From contig NW_003112976.1 of NCBI RefSeq assembly GCF_000003605.2, positions 75,831 to 102,709 on the forward strand: a stretch of 26,879 nt of DNA, read 5' to 3'. The position numbers were made by a program, and so were the translations under genes. Position 1 is the first letter of the stretch; every line of letters starts with the position of its first letter. The notes beneath the pieces are model-generated. The model did not search any database. It was not told where the DNA came from and saw nothing but the letters and a program-made list of their open reading frames with translations. This document shows, piece by piece, positions 9,897-19,560 of the stretch. The stretch comes from Saccoglossus kowalevskii. Lineage: Eukaryota; Hemichordata; Enteropneusta; Harrimaniidae.

Positions 9897-10785
9897 GTAA
9901 GTTTATTACTATAATATAGGCTTCTGATCATCTTGTTTTCAGCTATCCACTTTAGATTATTATGGAAATTAAATAGTAGGTGTAAGTAACAGTCAGCTGG
10001 TGCACAAGTGCAATATTTACTATATTGGGGCCACCATCTTAAATACGGCATGAAACTAAAGAAATAGACAAGTTGTGTAACATGTTTTTCAGATTCCTGC
10101 AAACAGGAAAAAAATTCCAGTCTTTCACAGTCAAACGATATTTTGGGGTAATATTTGGTCGAATTCGTATTTTTTGTAGGAAAAATGCCTTGCATGTAAA
10201 CACTATATTACACAAAGAACATAGAACACTTTCCTGGGTTATTTGAAACAGAAATTGTCATCTTAACTGTAAGGCCGTCGCTGATTGGCTGCTGAGTTGG
10301 AATGACAATTTTGGTTTCAACTACCCAAGGAAATGAAATCTGCTAAATTTATTTAAAATCTATGTCAAGTGGTAAAATTACGATAGAACATTGTTTCAAT
10401 CAAAAATTTAGAGAATATGTTCAAATATCAAAATAATTAAATGATAAGAAAAATTATGCAGCAATATGCCATGTAGTAACTGGAATAGACCCCCCCCCTC
10501 CATTAATCACGCAAACGCAAAATCAATTTACTACCTGTTGATGTCAGCATTGTGGGTTATAAAGACTTAAAAAACATCATTTCCTTTTATTCATTTATTT
10601 TTAGAAGTCCCATTGTCTCCCCTTGGTATAATATTAAATATTGTTCAACTTTTTTTTTATCTAGTTAATAATAAGTAAATGTATAGTGCCCTCATGTGGC
10701 AGACTTGATTTTTTGTTGTTGTTGAGAAGAAATATGAGGGAGCTGTTACACATTTTTATAAACTCCACTTATCAATTGTTTTCAG
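9897..10785 (+). other. Intron 1 of the large gene
   Basis: It runs from GTAAGT at 9897 to TTGTTTTCAG at 10776-10785. It carries a foldback element at 10230-10333, a run of nine C at about 10490-10498 and otherwise AT-rich sequence with no coding potential. Confidence 0.85.
10230..10333. mobile_element. Foldback MITE-like element in intron 1
   Basis: Two arms of about 40 bp, 10230-10269 and 10294-10333, are imperfect reverse complements. Both read, from the outside in, TTTCCT(T)GGGT, TTGAAAC, AAATTGTCAT and AACT. The loop contains CTGATTGGCT. The very short loop and long arms fit a foldback MITE, or a hairpin formed in the pre-mRNA. No clear target duplication is visible, so the superfamily is not assigned. 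Confidence 0.7.
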
Positions 10786-11050
10786 GGAGAAAGAAAGACG
10801 GAGATCAACAGCACAGCATCAACAACAACGTCATTCTGTGAGTCCAGGATCATTAGGAAGCAGTGATGAAGATATTCAGAACCGAAATCCACAGGGGTAT
10901 TTGCGTAAACAGGAGAGTGATGATGAAGATGATGATGTAGAACAGAAGCCTTTGATATCATCCAATGACTATGACCATGGTATACCACCTGACCATGTAC
11001 ATTCAGAAGAGTGCTATTTGAGAAACCCAAGACCAAGGCAAGCAACTGAG
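10786..11050 (+). CDS. Second exon of the uncharacterised large protein
   Basis: The acceptor TTTTCAG at 10779-10785 joins phase 2 from the giant exon. The split codon AA|G gives Lys, and 88 further codons follow to GAG|GTATAC at 11050. It continues the basic, charged run (EKERRRSTAQHQQQRHS), then gives SPGSLGSSDEDI, an acidic cluster (ESDDEDDDVEQKPL) and a His/Asp/Pro-containing tail. SDxE and SDDEDDD are typical casein kinase 2 contexts. The exon leaves in phase 0. Continuity of frame and composition across the junction makes this join secure. The translation is interrupted only if intron 2 is retained. Confidence 0.88.
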
Positions 11051-11591
11051 GTATACATTGAACATTGTTAAAACATTTGACTGTCATGAAGTTTTTACTT
11101 CAAAATAATGCATTTCAAGTTTACTGACAAGACTATAGTGTACCGATATATGTCTAACATATTGATATTATGGCCTGTGTGAAAAAGAGCTTTTATTACA
11201 CAAAGGTATTGTTAATAAATAAATGAAATAATCAAAATTACAGCTAATACTTGATATGCAGTTCTCTGTTTGAATCAGATATTCAGAGAGAACAAACATT
11301 TAGGATTTCCTCGCCGACCAAACACACTTAATACGCATGAACTCAAAATGAACTAAAATGTGTAAAATTATTTCCGGTTTTGACAAATACCAGATCAACA
11401 GTAATACACGTACAATAATAATTTACAAATTTACACAATCCACGGATTTCGTTGTTGTTGCACTTTTAATTTATGTCTTATAACAATAAAAAACAAGAAA
11501 AATGGGCTCGCGGCAAAAGACTCTGCTGCAATGACACACAATGCTTTTGTTTACAGTCTGTCAATCTTTGATCTTTAAGGATCTGCTTCTG

Positions 11592-11621
11592 ATTGGCTAA
11601 GAATGACATCACTATATAGTG
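11592..11621 (+). promoter_or_regulatory. CCAAT/TATA-like elements before the intronic ORF
   Basis: ATTGG (inverse CCAAT) at 11592-11596 is followed 13 bp later by CACTATATAGTG at 11610-11621, a perfect 12-bp palindrome containing a TATA-like core. They precede the ORF at 11680 and lie about 450 bp before the histone-type hairpin. That spacing would fit a short histone-like transcription unit. Single boxes of this kind also occur by chance in AT-rich DNA. Confidence 0.3.
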
Positions 11622-11679
11622 TTTCATCTTAGAGGTCAAGTCAACATTCCTTTCTTATCAGACTGTACACTCATTAATC

Positions 11680-12000
11680 GTGGTAAAAGTTATCATTCAG
11701 CAAAGTTTGGCTATTGGAATGTCTATATGGATATTGCAATGGGCTTGGAATAGGGAAAAAAAATTATCCAACGACAGAAGAATAATTTTCATGAGAGAAA
11801 TAGCTATGATGAAAGATGGTAAAAAAATTGGAAGTCTTCGGCGTGACATTGCAAAATTGCTGTCCCCAGTTATGGATTCGCAAGCTGCTACCAAATATTT
11901 TATAAAGCCAAAACAACATGCTTTCAACCACTTTCCCATGTACGGGTTGCTACAGTATTGCAACATTGGTTTCATTGTCGACAACGCTAAAGCCGAATGA
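11680..12000 (+). CDS. Unrecognised 106-codon intronic ORF upstream of a histone-type hairpin
   Basis: The frame is open from about 11620 to a TGA at 11998-12000. The only candidate starts are a GTG at 11680 or an ATG at 11719 (about 93 residues). The product is basic, with KLSNDRRIIFMREIA, KKIGSLRRDIAKLL and a C-terminal HFPMYGLLQYCNIGF. It matches no core or linker histone that I know. It lies inside intron 2 on the host strand, with a CCAAT/TATA-like start before it and a histone-type 3' hairpin 72 bp after its stop. It may be a short independent gene, a decayed gene body between surviving ends, or a chance ORF. An antisense 95-codon ORF over the same bases weakens the coding case. Confidence 0.25.
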   Translation: MVKVIIQQSLAIGMSIWILQWAWNREKKLSNDRRIIFMREIAMMKDGKKIGSLRRDIAKLLSPVMDSQAATKYFIKPKQHAFNHFPMYGLLQYCNIGFIVDNAKAE

Positions 12001-12071
12001 GTGCGACACTTGCTTAGCGCTCTCTATATACTGTAAGATTTGCTTGAATCGTAAATAAACACAAACCAAAC

Positions 12072-12110
12072 GACCCTTTTCAGGGCCACATCATATTTCA
12101 AAAAGTGAAC
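12072..12110 (+). terminator. Histone-type 3' stem-loop with purine-rich downstream element
   Basis: GACCCTTTTCAGGGCC at 12072-12087 matches the metazoan replication-dependent histone hairpin (six-base stem, four-base TTTC loop) except for one base: A instead of G at stem position 2, leaving an A-C mismatch. The flanks also fit, AAC before and ACA after. Eleven bases later comes CAAAAAGTGAAC (12099-12110), placed and composed like a histone downstream element read by U7 snRNA. In known genes this directs cleavage without polyadenylation. No histone reading frame was found upstream. Confidence 0.5.
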
Positions 12111-12537
12111 TACCCTTTCTGCTTTAATTTACGCTGGCTGTTATGTTTCTGATAAAAAAAATCTTGAAAAAATAAATGTAAACTGCGTAAACAGTGGTGA
12201 ACACGCTGCTCTATTTATGTCACAGCTATTTCGCGTTCACTCCTCGTTTTATGCAAATGAAATTTAATTTCTAAATTTTTTTTATCAGAATCACAACAGA
12301 CTGCAAAGAAGCCAACTGTTAATACAACGAACAAAAAAAAGGATTTTGTTGTTTAATTTTATTACAGGTGTAGAAAAAAAACTAGGGCGTATGCTAGGAT
12401 ATGACCTCAATTCTTTTATTTTATCAAAAGTGGGGTGGGGGGGGGGGTTTGTCTGGGAATGGGCTCTTAGCCGGTTCAATATTGTTTATATATATATACA
12501 TGTACTTATCTTTTTCTTTTTTTTCTATCTCTATCAG

Positions 12538-12583
12538 TCTATTGGCCCAGATTTGCCACCAAGTGGTAGCAAGACAAAAGAAG
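12538..12583 (+). CDS. Small third exon of the large gene
   Basis: The acceptor TCTATCAG (ending 12537) follows a long T/C-rich tract, and the donor is GAAG|GTAAAA at 12584. Entered in phase 0 from exon 2, it reads SIGPDLPPSGSKTKE plus one base (46 nt, leaves phase 1). The frame is open and the polar Pro/Ser/Lys composition matches the preceding exons. The downstream acceptor at 12747-12748 (CTACCAG) would, if used, add only DNMST and a TGA at 12763-12765. The true next exon is therefore either that short terminal one or lies much further on. Confidence 0.6.
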
Positions 12584-12674
12584 GTAAAATCACTCCAGTT
12601 CTTTGTGTCATACCCTCACTTATTGACTGAACTTTCTGCTGTTAAACTAGTACTAAAACTCATTCCATGGTACT

Positions 12675-12677
<3 letters not shown>

Positions 12678-12727
<50 letters not shown>
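12678..12727. repeat. (CT)25 microsatellite
   Basis: Fifty bases of pure CT, 94 bp after exon 3. It runs into GTCCTTCTGTCTATCTACCAG, so it could act as an extended polypyrimidine tract for the AG at 12747-12748. Confidence 0.95.
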
Positions 12728-12730
<3 letters not shown>

Positions 12731-13076
12731 CTTCTGTCTATCTACCAGACAATATGAGTACTTGATTTCACACTTCACGCTACGTCTATTAAATTGCGGA
12801 AATAATTGTTCTCTTCTTGCAATTTAGGACAAAAATTAATGACAGCTTCACATGTTTCATGTATTAACTATTTATTAGCTTTCCAGGCTTTGTATATTTC
12901 TATATTTGGGGAGACATATTAGAGAGAGTTCATTTACTTTGGTTTTGCTTATTGTCTATTGTTTGGTGTCTTCATTAATCTAAAAATATGCTTGATCTAT
13001 TCTAAACCCTGTTTTAACTGATTTTCTGCTAGATCTATACATCTGTGGGTATATCAGGATTATGGTGTGTTATTTT

Positions 13077-13126
13077 NNNNNNNNNNNNNNNNNNNNNNNN
13101 NNNNNNNNNNNNNNNNNNNNNNNNNN
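13077..13126. other. Assembly gap of 50 N
   Basis: Exactly fifty unresolved bases. The round number suggests a placeholder, so the true length is unknown, and an exon could be hidden here. Sequence on either side (ATCTATACATCTGTGGG before, TACTCATCTATACAGG after) shares ATCTATACA, so a collapsed repeat is possible. Confidence 0.95.
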
Positions 13127-14227
13127 TATTTACTCATCTATACAGGCACTTTTCACCCCACTTTCCCATCACCATTATCATTACCTCACTCCATCGTCTG
13201 CATAGTTTGATGCATGTATTAGGGAGGGGGGTGGCGCTGTACTGACTTCACTATTCCCTCAATTTAACCAAGGCATTTCAAAGAAATATGCTGTAAATTA
13301 TTTATTATTCATAATTTCATTGTTGCTCTGTTTTTAATTTTTGGTTAATGATGATTTAGTTTGTTTATTGTTTTTTGTTCAATTTTCTCAATGTATTGTA
13401 TGCGTTTATTGTTGTCCAGTGTTGTCTCAAAGACTGACAGTGGGAAATTAAATTCATGTTTATTCTGTGAACCTCATTGGCTGTCAAAAAATTTTCATTG
13501 ATCAGAGAACATCCTGTGGGTATAAGGGCGCCCTCATTGACAAATGCAATATAAAATATTGTAGCTTTCCAAACAGTGCCCCAGCACATGCTCATTGAGA
13601 GAAGTTCCTTAAAAGAATTCAGTGCAATTAGTTCAATTATATGCATATTTTACATATGTATGTCTTTCGGTTTTGTGATTCGATTTTACTGGAAATTCAA
13701 TAAAATCAAGCATTTCTGCTGTTCCAGAATTGGATCTTGATGTTCAATTCAGCTTATCTGCAAAAACTGGACACTCAGCAGAATGCTTCATGTACTCTTG
13801 TTCAATAATGGATTAGAGTGCTCATTAGTTTTCAGTCCATTATTGTGTATTGCACTTCTACTAGCTGTGAACTTTGACCCTTATCTGCTATTCATCAAAA
13901 TCTTTTGATGCACTTAACTACAATAATGAGTAGTAAAAGTGTCCTGAATTTTCTGTGCTCTCAAGTACATAGAATTGTAAATAATACGAAATGTATTCTA
14001 ATCCTGCAGCTATAGTACATTGATATTTAGTTTTGGATTGCACACTACTGTTATTCCATTATGATTATTACATTGAATATGCCTTTATATTTGCACATAT
14101 ATGATGCAACAAAAGTGACATTGAATGGCCACAACTGTCATCTGGCACAAAATTCTTAAAAATAAAAATACTTACTTAATATAAACAAATACTGTTTGTC
14201 TCTGCCTTGGGTTTACCTTTTCTGTGT
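13127..14227. other. Intronic or intergenic stretch without a supported feature
   Basis: AT-rich sequence with scattered T runs. A minus-strand ORF at 13365-13646 has no recognisable product or convincing codon pattern. Nothing else is seen. Confidence 0.5.
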
Positions 14228-14445
14228 GTGTATGTACAATTTAGGTTGAAATCTGTGCATAATAATTACCCAATTTGCATAATAAAACATAAAAATTATT
14301 AGCTACTGATTTCTCAAAAATTAAACATCATATTTCAATGAAACTGGGTGGATAGATGATCTTGGTCACTGTGCAGACCTAATTAGTTTTGGATTACAAT
14401 GTGCATACTAATGACCTAATTTGCATGATAACTATTGAATTTTAA
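14228..14445 (+). repeat. Family B repeat copy
   Basis: A GTGTGTGTATG stretch is followed by two diverged partial units. They keep AATCTGTGCATAATAATTACC, CAATTTGCATAAT, TTTCAATGAAACTGG, GCAGACCTAATTAGTTTTGG and ACCTAATTTGCATGATAA in the order seen at 2660-2985. The 5' hairpin of that copy is missing here. It has the same orientation as the first copy. Confidence 0.7.
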
Positions 14446-14860
14446 TCTTTTCTAATGAACTAATCATTACCTTCAATGCAAGTTGGTGCATAGGTGCCTT
14501 TGGACAATGCATGGATGTTGTTAGTTCAAGTAAAGCTGGACGTCCATTTTGCTCACTTTTTCTGTATGTCCTTGTCATAGTTATATGGTCTGCAAATTAT
14601 TGTTTTACATCTATTATCTTATTCAACTCAATGATTGTTGTGTGAGACTTATTAAAGATAGAAGGGAAAGGTATATTAAGGGTAAAATTTCTGTCCGGCG
14701 CTGTTGTCATTGTTAATGTGTGTACAATCATTTTAACTCCTGCCAGAGGAACTGCACAAATCATAAGAGCAAATTAATAGCTTCTAAGGATGGTATTCCC
14801 AGAATAGTGCAAGTTGTTAAAGAAACGTAAAATTTTAATTCTCAACAACGATGAAAGGAC

Positions 14861-14942
14861 CAGTTACTGCGACAAAGCCCCACTCCCTGCGAGACCCACC
14901 CAATACGAAACCCACTTACCGCGAAAGTCACTTACCACGAAG
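14861..14942. repeat. CG-containing minisatellite, ~16-bp units
   Basis: About five diverged units of roughly 16 bp with consensus close to ACTTACCGCGAAACCC. GCGA/ACGA recurs at 14869, 14889, 14905, 14920 and 14937. It stands out sharply from the AT-rich flanks by its C and CG content. No hairpin or coding sense is evident. Confidence 0.75.
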
Positions 14943-16435
14943 CTTGATTAAATAAACTATCGACTGTCAAAAAAGCTATTGATTTAATGAATTTGTTTAT
15001 ATACATAAATTAATAATTTTATTTTGTTAATTTATAATTATGATGACAACCATGATTTAATAATACAAATTAATCTGAAACTTCATTACAGTAGTCTTTA
15101 CAATGTACGTATTACATAAATGTGATGTATAGTCTAGTCCATGGTTAGTATAACAATAGATATGATATTTACAACCTAAATTTGCATATGCTTTATTCTA
15201 ATTCAAATGTTATGTAAATTATCCGAACTGTTAAAAATAATCCTGGGGAGAACACTGTTAACATTCTGATTATAACTGAAAACTCCATCATTTTGTTTGC
15301 TTGATAATACTAGTATTCACACTCTGTCCATTCTATGAAGATTTAAAACTATTTATACCTTTAGCAGTGATGTATTAGTTTTGTTTTGGGATACGTTTGT
15401 TATTTTTTTACATTGCTGATTCATTTGTTTCGTGTGAATAAACTTATTTACAAACATATTTGTCATCAGTCAAGGTCAAAATAGTTAAATATCACCATCA
15501 TGCTAGTTGTTCAATGAGGTTCATACTGTAAAAATTTTGGTATTATAAACTTTGAAATGGACAAACAAAATTGTTTATATCGGCACATAACCTAGTTGCT
15601 AAGCAGGTACTAAGTTTTATTCTAATCAATACTATGTTATTTCGGAGGATTCGTATAGTGTAGTTCACGTATACAGTGGGCTGAAGTAGACATCGCAATC
15701 CCCCATCCCGTGACACATGGGCTTAGCTGAGGTTTTGCAGCCCTCTCTTGTGACTGCCAATTGATTACTACCGGGTACTTTTTAAGTTTATTTGGACATT
15801 TTTTCCCCGTTTGTTTACTGTTGGCAGGCTCGGCTGGCCGGATATCGTCATGCAAAATAAGCATGGCCAGCACATGATGTGTACTTATAGACTGTGTCAT
15901 GCGTGCATTGACCCCGATTGCTACCGATGTTTGAATGCAGTGACACACCATCGAAGGGCTGACTTGAAAGATGTTAATGTTTCCCCTTTCACCGTGAATG
16001 TTTGTTGATGCATCTTTATTAGTCATAATCAAATTGTAATTTATGTTCGAAACTTTTTTCATCCAAATTGCGTACAGTAAACATGGTCAAGACATCTCAT
16101 CTGTGCATGCGTGCCCTGTCAAGTGACATATGGTCCAAATCCACATCGTGACTTGTGTTATGAAAACAGTAGTGCTTGGCAAAGCAAATATTAGACTTTA
16201 GTTATCACATGTTTTGTTTATTAAATTTTGTTTTATTTTTCTAATGTACTTTAAATATCTAGTTAATGCAATAATTAGGCATTTTGGATTCTCAAAAAAA
16301 ATTATTTATTGTTAATGTTTTGTACCATCACCCCCTTCCAAAATGCAAATTTTTCTCTCTGTGTGACAAAATTGTACATGTCTTGGAGAAAACGTAAAAC
16401 ATTATTTTACAAAACGAGTAGTTTTGTCTGATAAC
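14943..16435. other. Non-coding stretch with a less AT-rich island at 15650-16010
   Basis: Mostly AT-rich. The island holds a 141-codon minus-strand ORF (16062-15637) that starts MKKVSNINYN and includes HGERGNINIF and several Cys and His residues. I do not recognise it. A 65-codon + strand ORF overlaps it (RLGWPDIV, with CHACIDPDCYRC), and the two cannot both be read as real. The island may be a piece of an unknown mobile element or a lost gene. The rest holds nothing supported. Confidence 0.3.
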
Positions 16436-16439
16436 AAGT

Positions 16440-16765
16440 TATATTTTCAAGTTCTTGTTAAAAACTGCAAGTCAAATCGCTTTGATATTATACATATAGG
16501 TACTACATGTGGACCTTTCTCAGATTTGTTCATTTCGGGATGATTTCTTCAATTACCTAATTTTGATGAATATTTTTGTCATTTTTTGTAGAAATTTAGG
16601 TGATATTTTTTTCTTCTGAAAACTGCAAGTCCGATTGTTTTGATATTATCCATATAGGTAGTACAAGTAGACCTCCTCAGTTTGTTCATTTTCTAATGAT
16701 ATCTTCAGTTCTTTAATTGAAACATGCATTGCTAACAGCGGAGCTATCTCAGCCGAGAGGCTGCT
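16440..16765 (+). repeat. Family A repeat, two units and 3' hairpin end
   Basis: Two units, at about 16440-16600 and 16605-16735, repeat the body at 4585-4900: GTTCTTGTTAAAAACTGCAAGTC, GCTTTGATATTATACATATAGGTAC, CATGTGGACCTTTCTCAGAT, TTTGTTCATTT. The copy closes with AGCGGAGCT (16737-16745) and a small perfect hairpin, CAGCC-GAGA-GGCTG, at 16750-16763. The AGCGGAGCT block echoes the hairpin at the 5' end of the family A copy at 2983, which suggests defined ends. Confidence 0.75.
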
Positions 16766-17741
16766 TGTTATTATAGTAATTAGTACCATCAGTATTTACA
16801 ACTTATTTGAGCTTGTGGAAAAACAATTTATAATTATATTAGTTCTTGAATTGTTTGATTTTGACGTATTGCTGCATAATTTGATCTGCAAAAAACAACA
16901 GGATTAAAATACAACCTTCAGTCAAAATGATGTGCTGTATTGACGAAATTTTTTGTGAATTACCAAATGTTGACAATATTGAATGCAATGTATTGGCGGT
17001 AAAAACAATCTATTTTATTTTTGTAACTGGTGATTAGTAATTTTCGAAAGATAAGTAGCACATACATGTAAGGAAGTATTATAACAGCTAAAGTATAGGT
17101 AAACCTTTCATGCTTCATTCATGATATTCACAATAGAAAACACTATATTTTTATTGTTCAGAACAATGATTAAATGATGTCCAAATGACCAGGTTTCTTG
17201 ACAAGACTGTTAAATTTGGATGTGTGAGTGCTAACTAGAACTAGAGGTCAAAAAATTGCTTGATCATGGATGCTAAGCCAGTTGAATTTGATAGTTTCTA
17301 GTTTTTTGTATAATACTATGATGACAAAGAAGAAATGTGTATTGGGGGCTAATACGCTTAAGCTGTTTATTCTGAGACGGACAATCTTAAAGATAAGCAA
17401 CAACTGTACTGATTGGTGTACATGTATTTAAATCATAAAGTCTCAACACAAGTAGAAAGATTGTTGTGTTTAATATATTTCTAGAAAGTTGGCAATCACC
17501 AGGAATGTAAAAATCAGCTCACTTGATCTTTTCAATCTTTCTTGTAGCATACAAATGTAGTGAGTGTCTTTTCTATGTAGAAACAACTAGTTTAAAACAC
17601 ACTTCATATTAGTTTTACAGCAATAACTTAAATGTATTTACTGGAGCTTGCTTTGTTTGCAAATGCATTCTAGTTAGATTTGGGATGATATTCATGAAAC
17701 ATTAATTACCTAATTTGCCTGATAAATAGACATTTTGTACA
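16766..17741. other. Non-coding stretch, nothing firm
   Basis: AT-rich. A fragment of family B (CCTAATTTGCCTGATAA at about 17709) lies just before the LINE end. No exon with a supporting frame was found. Confidence 0.5.
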
Positions 17742-17762
17742 GTGAGTGAGTGAGTGAGTGAC
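17742..17762 (-). repeat. (TCAC)5 tail of the LINE
   Basis: GTGA repeated five times on the + strand, at the 3' terminus of the minus-strand LINE. Short tandem tails of this sort are common in LINEs that do not end in poly(A). It fixes the 3' boundary of the insertion. Confidence 0.7.
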
Positions 17763-19560
17763 AATAAAGTCATAACATGTAATAATAAAAAAGAAAGAAA
17801 AAGGAAATACTAAAAATACTGTAAATGAATGAAATAAATACATGAATAATTGTAATATAACGTAAATAAATGTAAATTTGTGTTTTTTTGAGGCAGCTGG
17901 TACTGAAGTTATTGTTTGATTTTTTGCTCCCTAAGCATAAAACACATATAAATGTATTTTGAAACGTCTTTAATTATTGTGATCGTTTTTATTATTTAAT
18001 ATGTTTATTAATGTCTCTCCATACATTTTAAGTTTAGTAAAAAGGCTGGTTCTTTCTTTAACATATAGCTGGCATGTGAAAAGGAAATGTTTCTCATCTT
18101 TAATTTCTTCAAGATCACAGACAGGGCATTTTCTATCAGAGATGGAAATGTTCTTGTATCTGCCTGATTCGATCTGTAAACGTGGGCACTTATTCTAAGT
18201 TTAGCCATTGCCACATGGTATAGTGGATTTTTAATTATTTGGAGGTATTTCTCAAAAGAAAAATCAGTTTTTATTTCGCTGTATGTTCTCAATTTATTTT
18301 TGTGATGCACGCCCTCATCATCATCAAACATGCATTCTTTACTTTTTTTCTGGAATTGCATTTTAATTTTTTCTGTAATGTCTTAAATAGTAGCATTGCT
18401 GTATTTAATTTGCCCATCTTTCCAGATAATACTTAAAATTAGGTTTTCCAAAAGCTTTTTCACACCAGATACCCAGCTTTTAGTACCAGAATCATGCATC
18501 TTAATACCAAGCTTGTATGCTTCACATACTAAAGTATTTTCAGGCATTTCCTGAACCCTCATCCAATATTTTATCAATTGTTTTGTACCCTATATTGTAA
18601 GAGAGTACCTCCCTAATTCAATTGAACATGGCAAGTTTGAGGCTCTGCTGTTCACTTTTAATAAAAACTTGCAGAATTTGGTATAAAGTTTTTCCATGGG
18701 TGTTGTCAAATTCAAAAACTGTTTTGTGTGGGCAATAATATCACTAGACCATATTTCAGTGCAGTATAGGAGAATTGGTCTAACTACTGCATCGAACATC
18801 TTCAAATGAATTCTGAATGGTGTACAAGTTGCCAAAAACAACAGCTGATTCATTTTGAAGCAGGCCTTAAGAGCTTTGTTTTTTAGGTCTACCTGGGCTT
18901 TGTCTAATTTCCCTGTTGTATTTAAATTTATGCCAGGGTAAGTGTATGGTGTCACTCTTTCCAGTACATCTCGGTTTATAATTTTTTTTTTATTTGTCTA
19001 GGCGTCTATCTGCTTTGTTAAATATGATTGTTTTAAAGGGTTATGTAATTACAAGGGTCTGTAGAGTCACCTTTTTTGAAAATTGGGGTGATGAATCCTA
19101 GGTCCCAGGTGTTAGGTTATTGGCCAATATCAAATTAAAAAGTTTATCTAATGATTTTATTAGTGTGTTCCTGCCTGCCTTGATCATTTCATTTGTAATT
19201 TTATCAATATTTTTAACTTGTTGATTGCATTGTGAATTTCAAGCTGTGAAATAGGATTATCCAGAATATCTATATGGAAACTGTTACCTTGATTTTTTTT
19301 CATTATCTATGGTTACATTGATATTGTTTTGTGATTTTTGGCTCTCTCTTTGTTTTCACTTTTTGTATCATTCTCATCACATTTTGATTCTTTTATGAGG
19401 TCCCAATAATCATTTAGGTTTGATTTACTCAAATTAGTTTATTTAAAATATTGTTTTTGAATTCTCTCTTTTTTCCTATGAGAGAATGTTTGTAATTCTC
19501 TTTTAGATTGTAACGTTGCGATCTTAATTCTTTATTAAATGGGTCCAATTAGTTGACAGG
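17742..19560 (-). mobile_element. Decayed LINE (non-LTR retrotransposon), 5'-truncated with reverse transcriptase core deleted
   Basis: Read on the minus strand. 19560-19330 resembles the linker before the reverse transcriptase. 19280-19045 gives the start of the RT domain, including a FKKGDSTDP block, interrupted by stops and shifts. The frame then jumps within about 85 bp to VTPYTYPGINLN (about 18955), LFLATCTPFRIHLKMFDAVV and RPILLYCTEIW. The conserved Asp-bearing RT motifs are therefore gone. The C-terminal part (18577-18010) keeps KLRTYSEIK and AKLRISAH. After a one-base loss near 18183 it reads CPVC (18117-18128) and HFLFTC (18072-18089) in another frame, a CCHC-like finger usual at the end of such LINEs. 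The A/T-rich 3' untranslated part ends in a (TCAC)n tail. The exact clade is not settled. It cannot be active. Confidence 0.85.

Larger units (their letters stand above)
11051..12537 (+). other. Intron 2 of the large gene
   Basis: It runs from GTATAC at 11051 to CTCTATCAG at 12529-12537. Besides the ORF and histone-type hairpin listed separately, it carries a G-rich run at 12432-12447 (GGGG, T, then eleven G) about 90 bp before the acceptor, and a short TA tract at about 12488-12500. Confidence 0.7.

Noticed and set aside
11698-12060. Core histone coding sequence before the histone-type hairpin
   Set aside because: I compared all three + frames with the core histones from memory. A faint resemblance to an H3 end near 12000-12018 is broken by an upstream stop and is too weak to call.
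12346-12676. Two overlapping + strand ORFs of 91-94 codons around exon 3
   Set aside because: They read through the splice sites, the G run and poly-T. Only 12538-12583 in the phase from exon 2 fits the gene.
16737-16790. Helitron 3' end (hairpin near the end of family A)
   Set aside because: No CTRR follows the hairpin at the expected distance, and no TC start or A|T insertion site could be matched.
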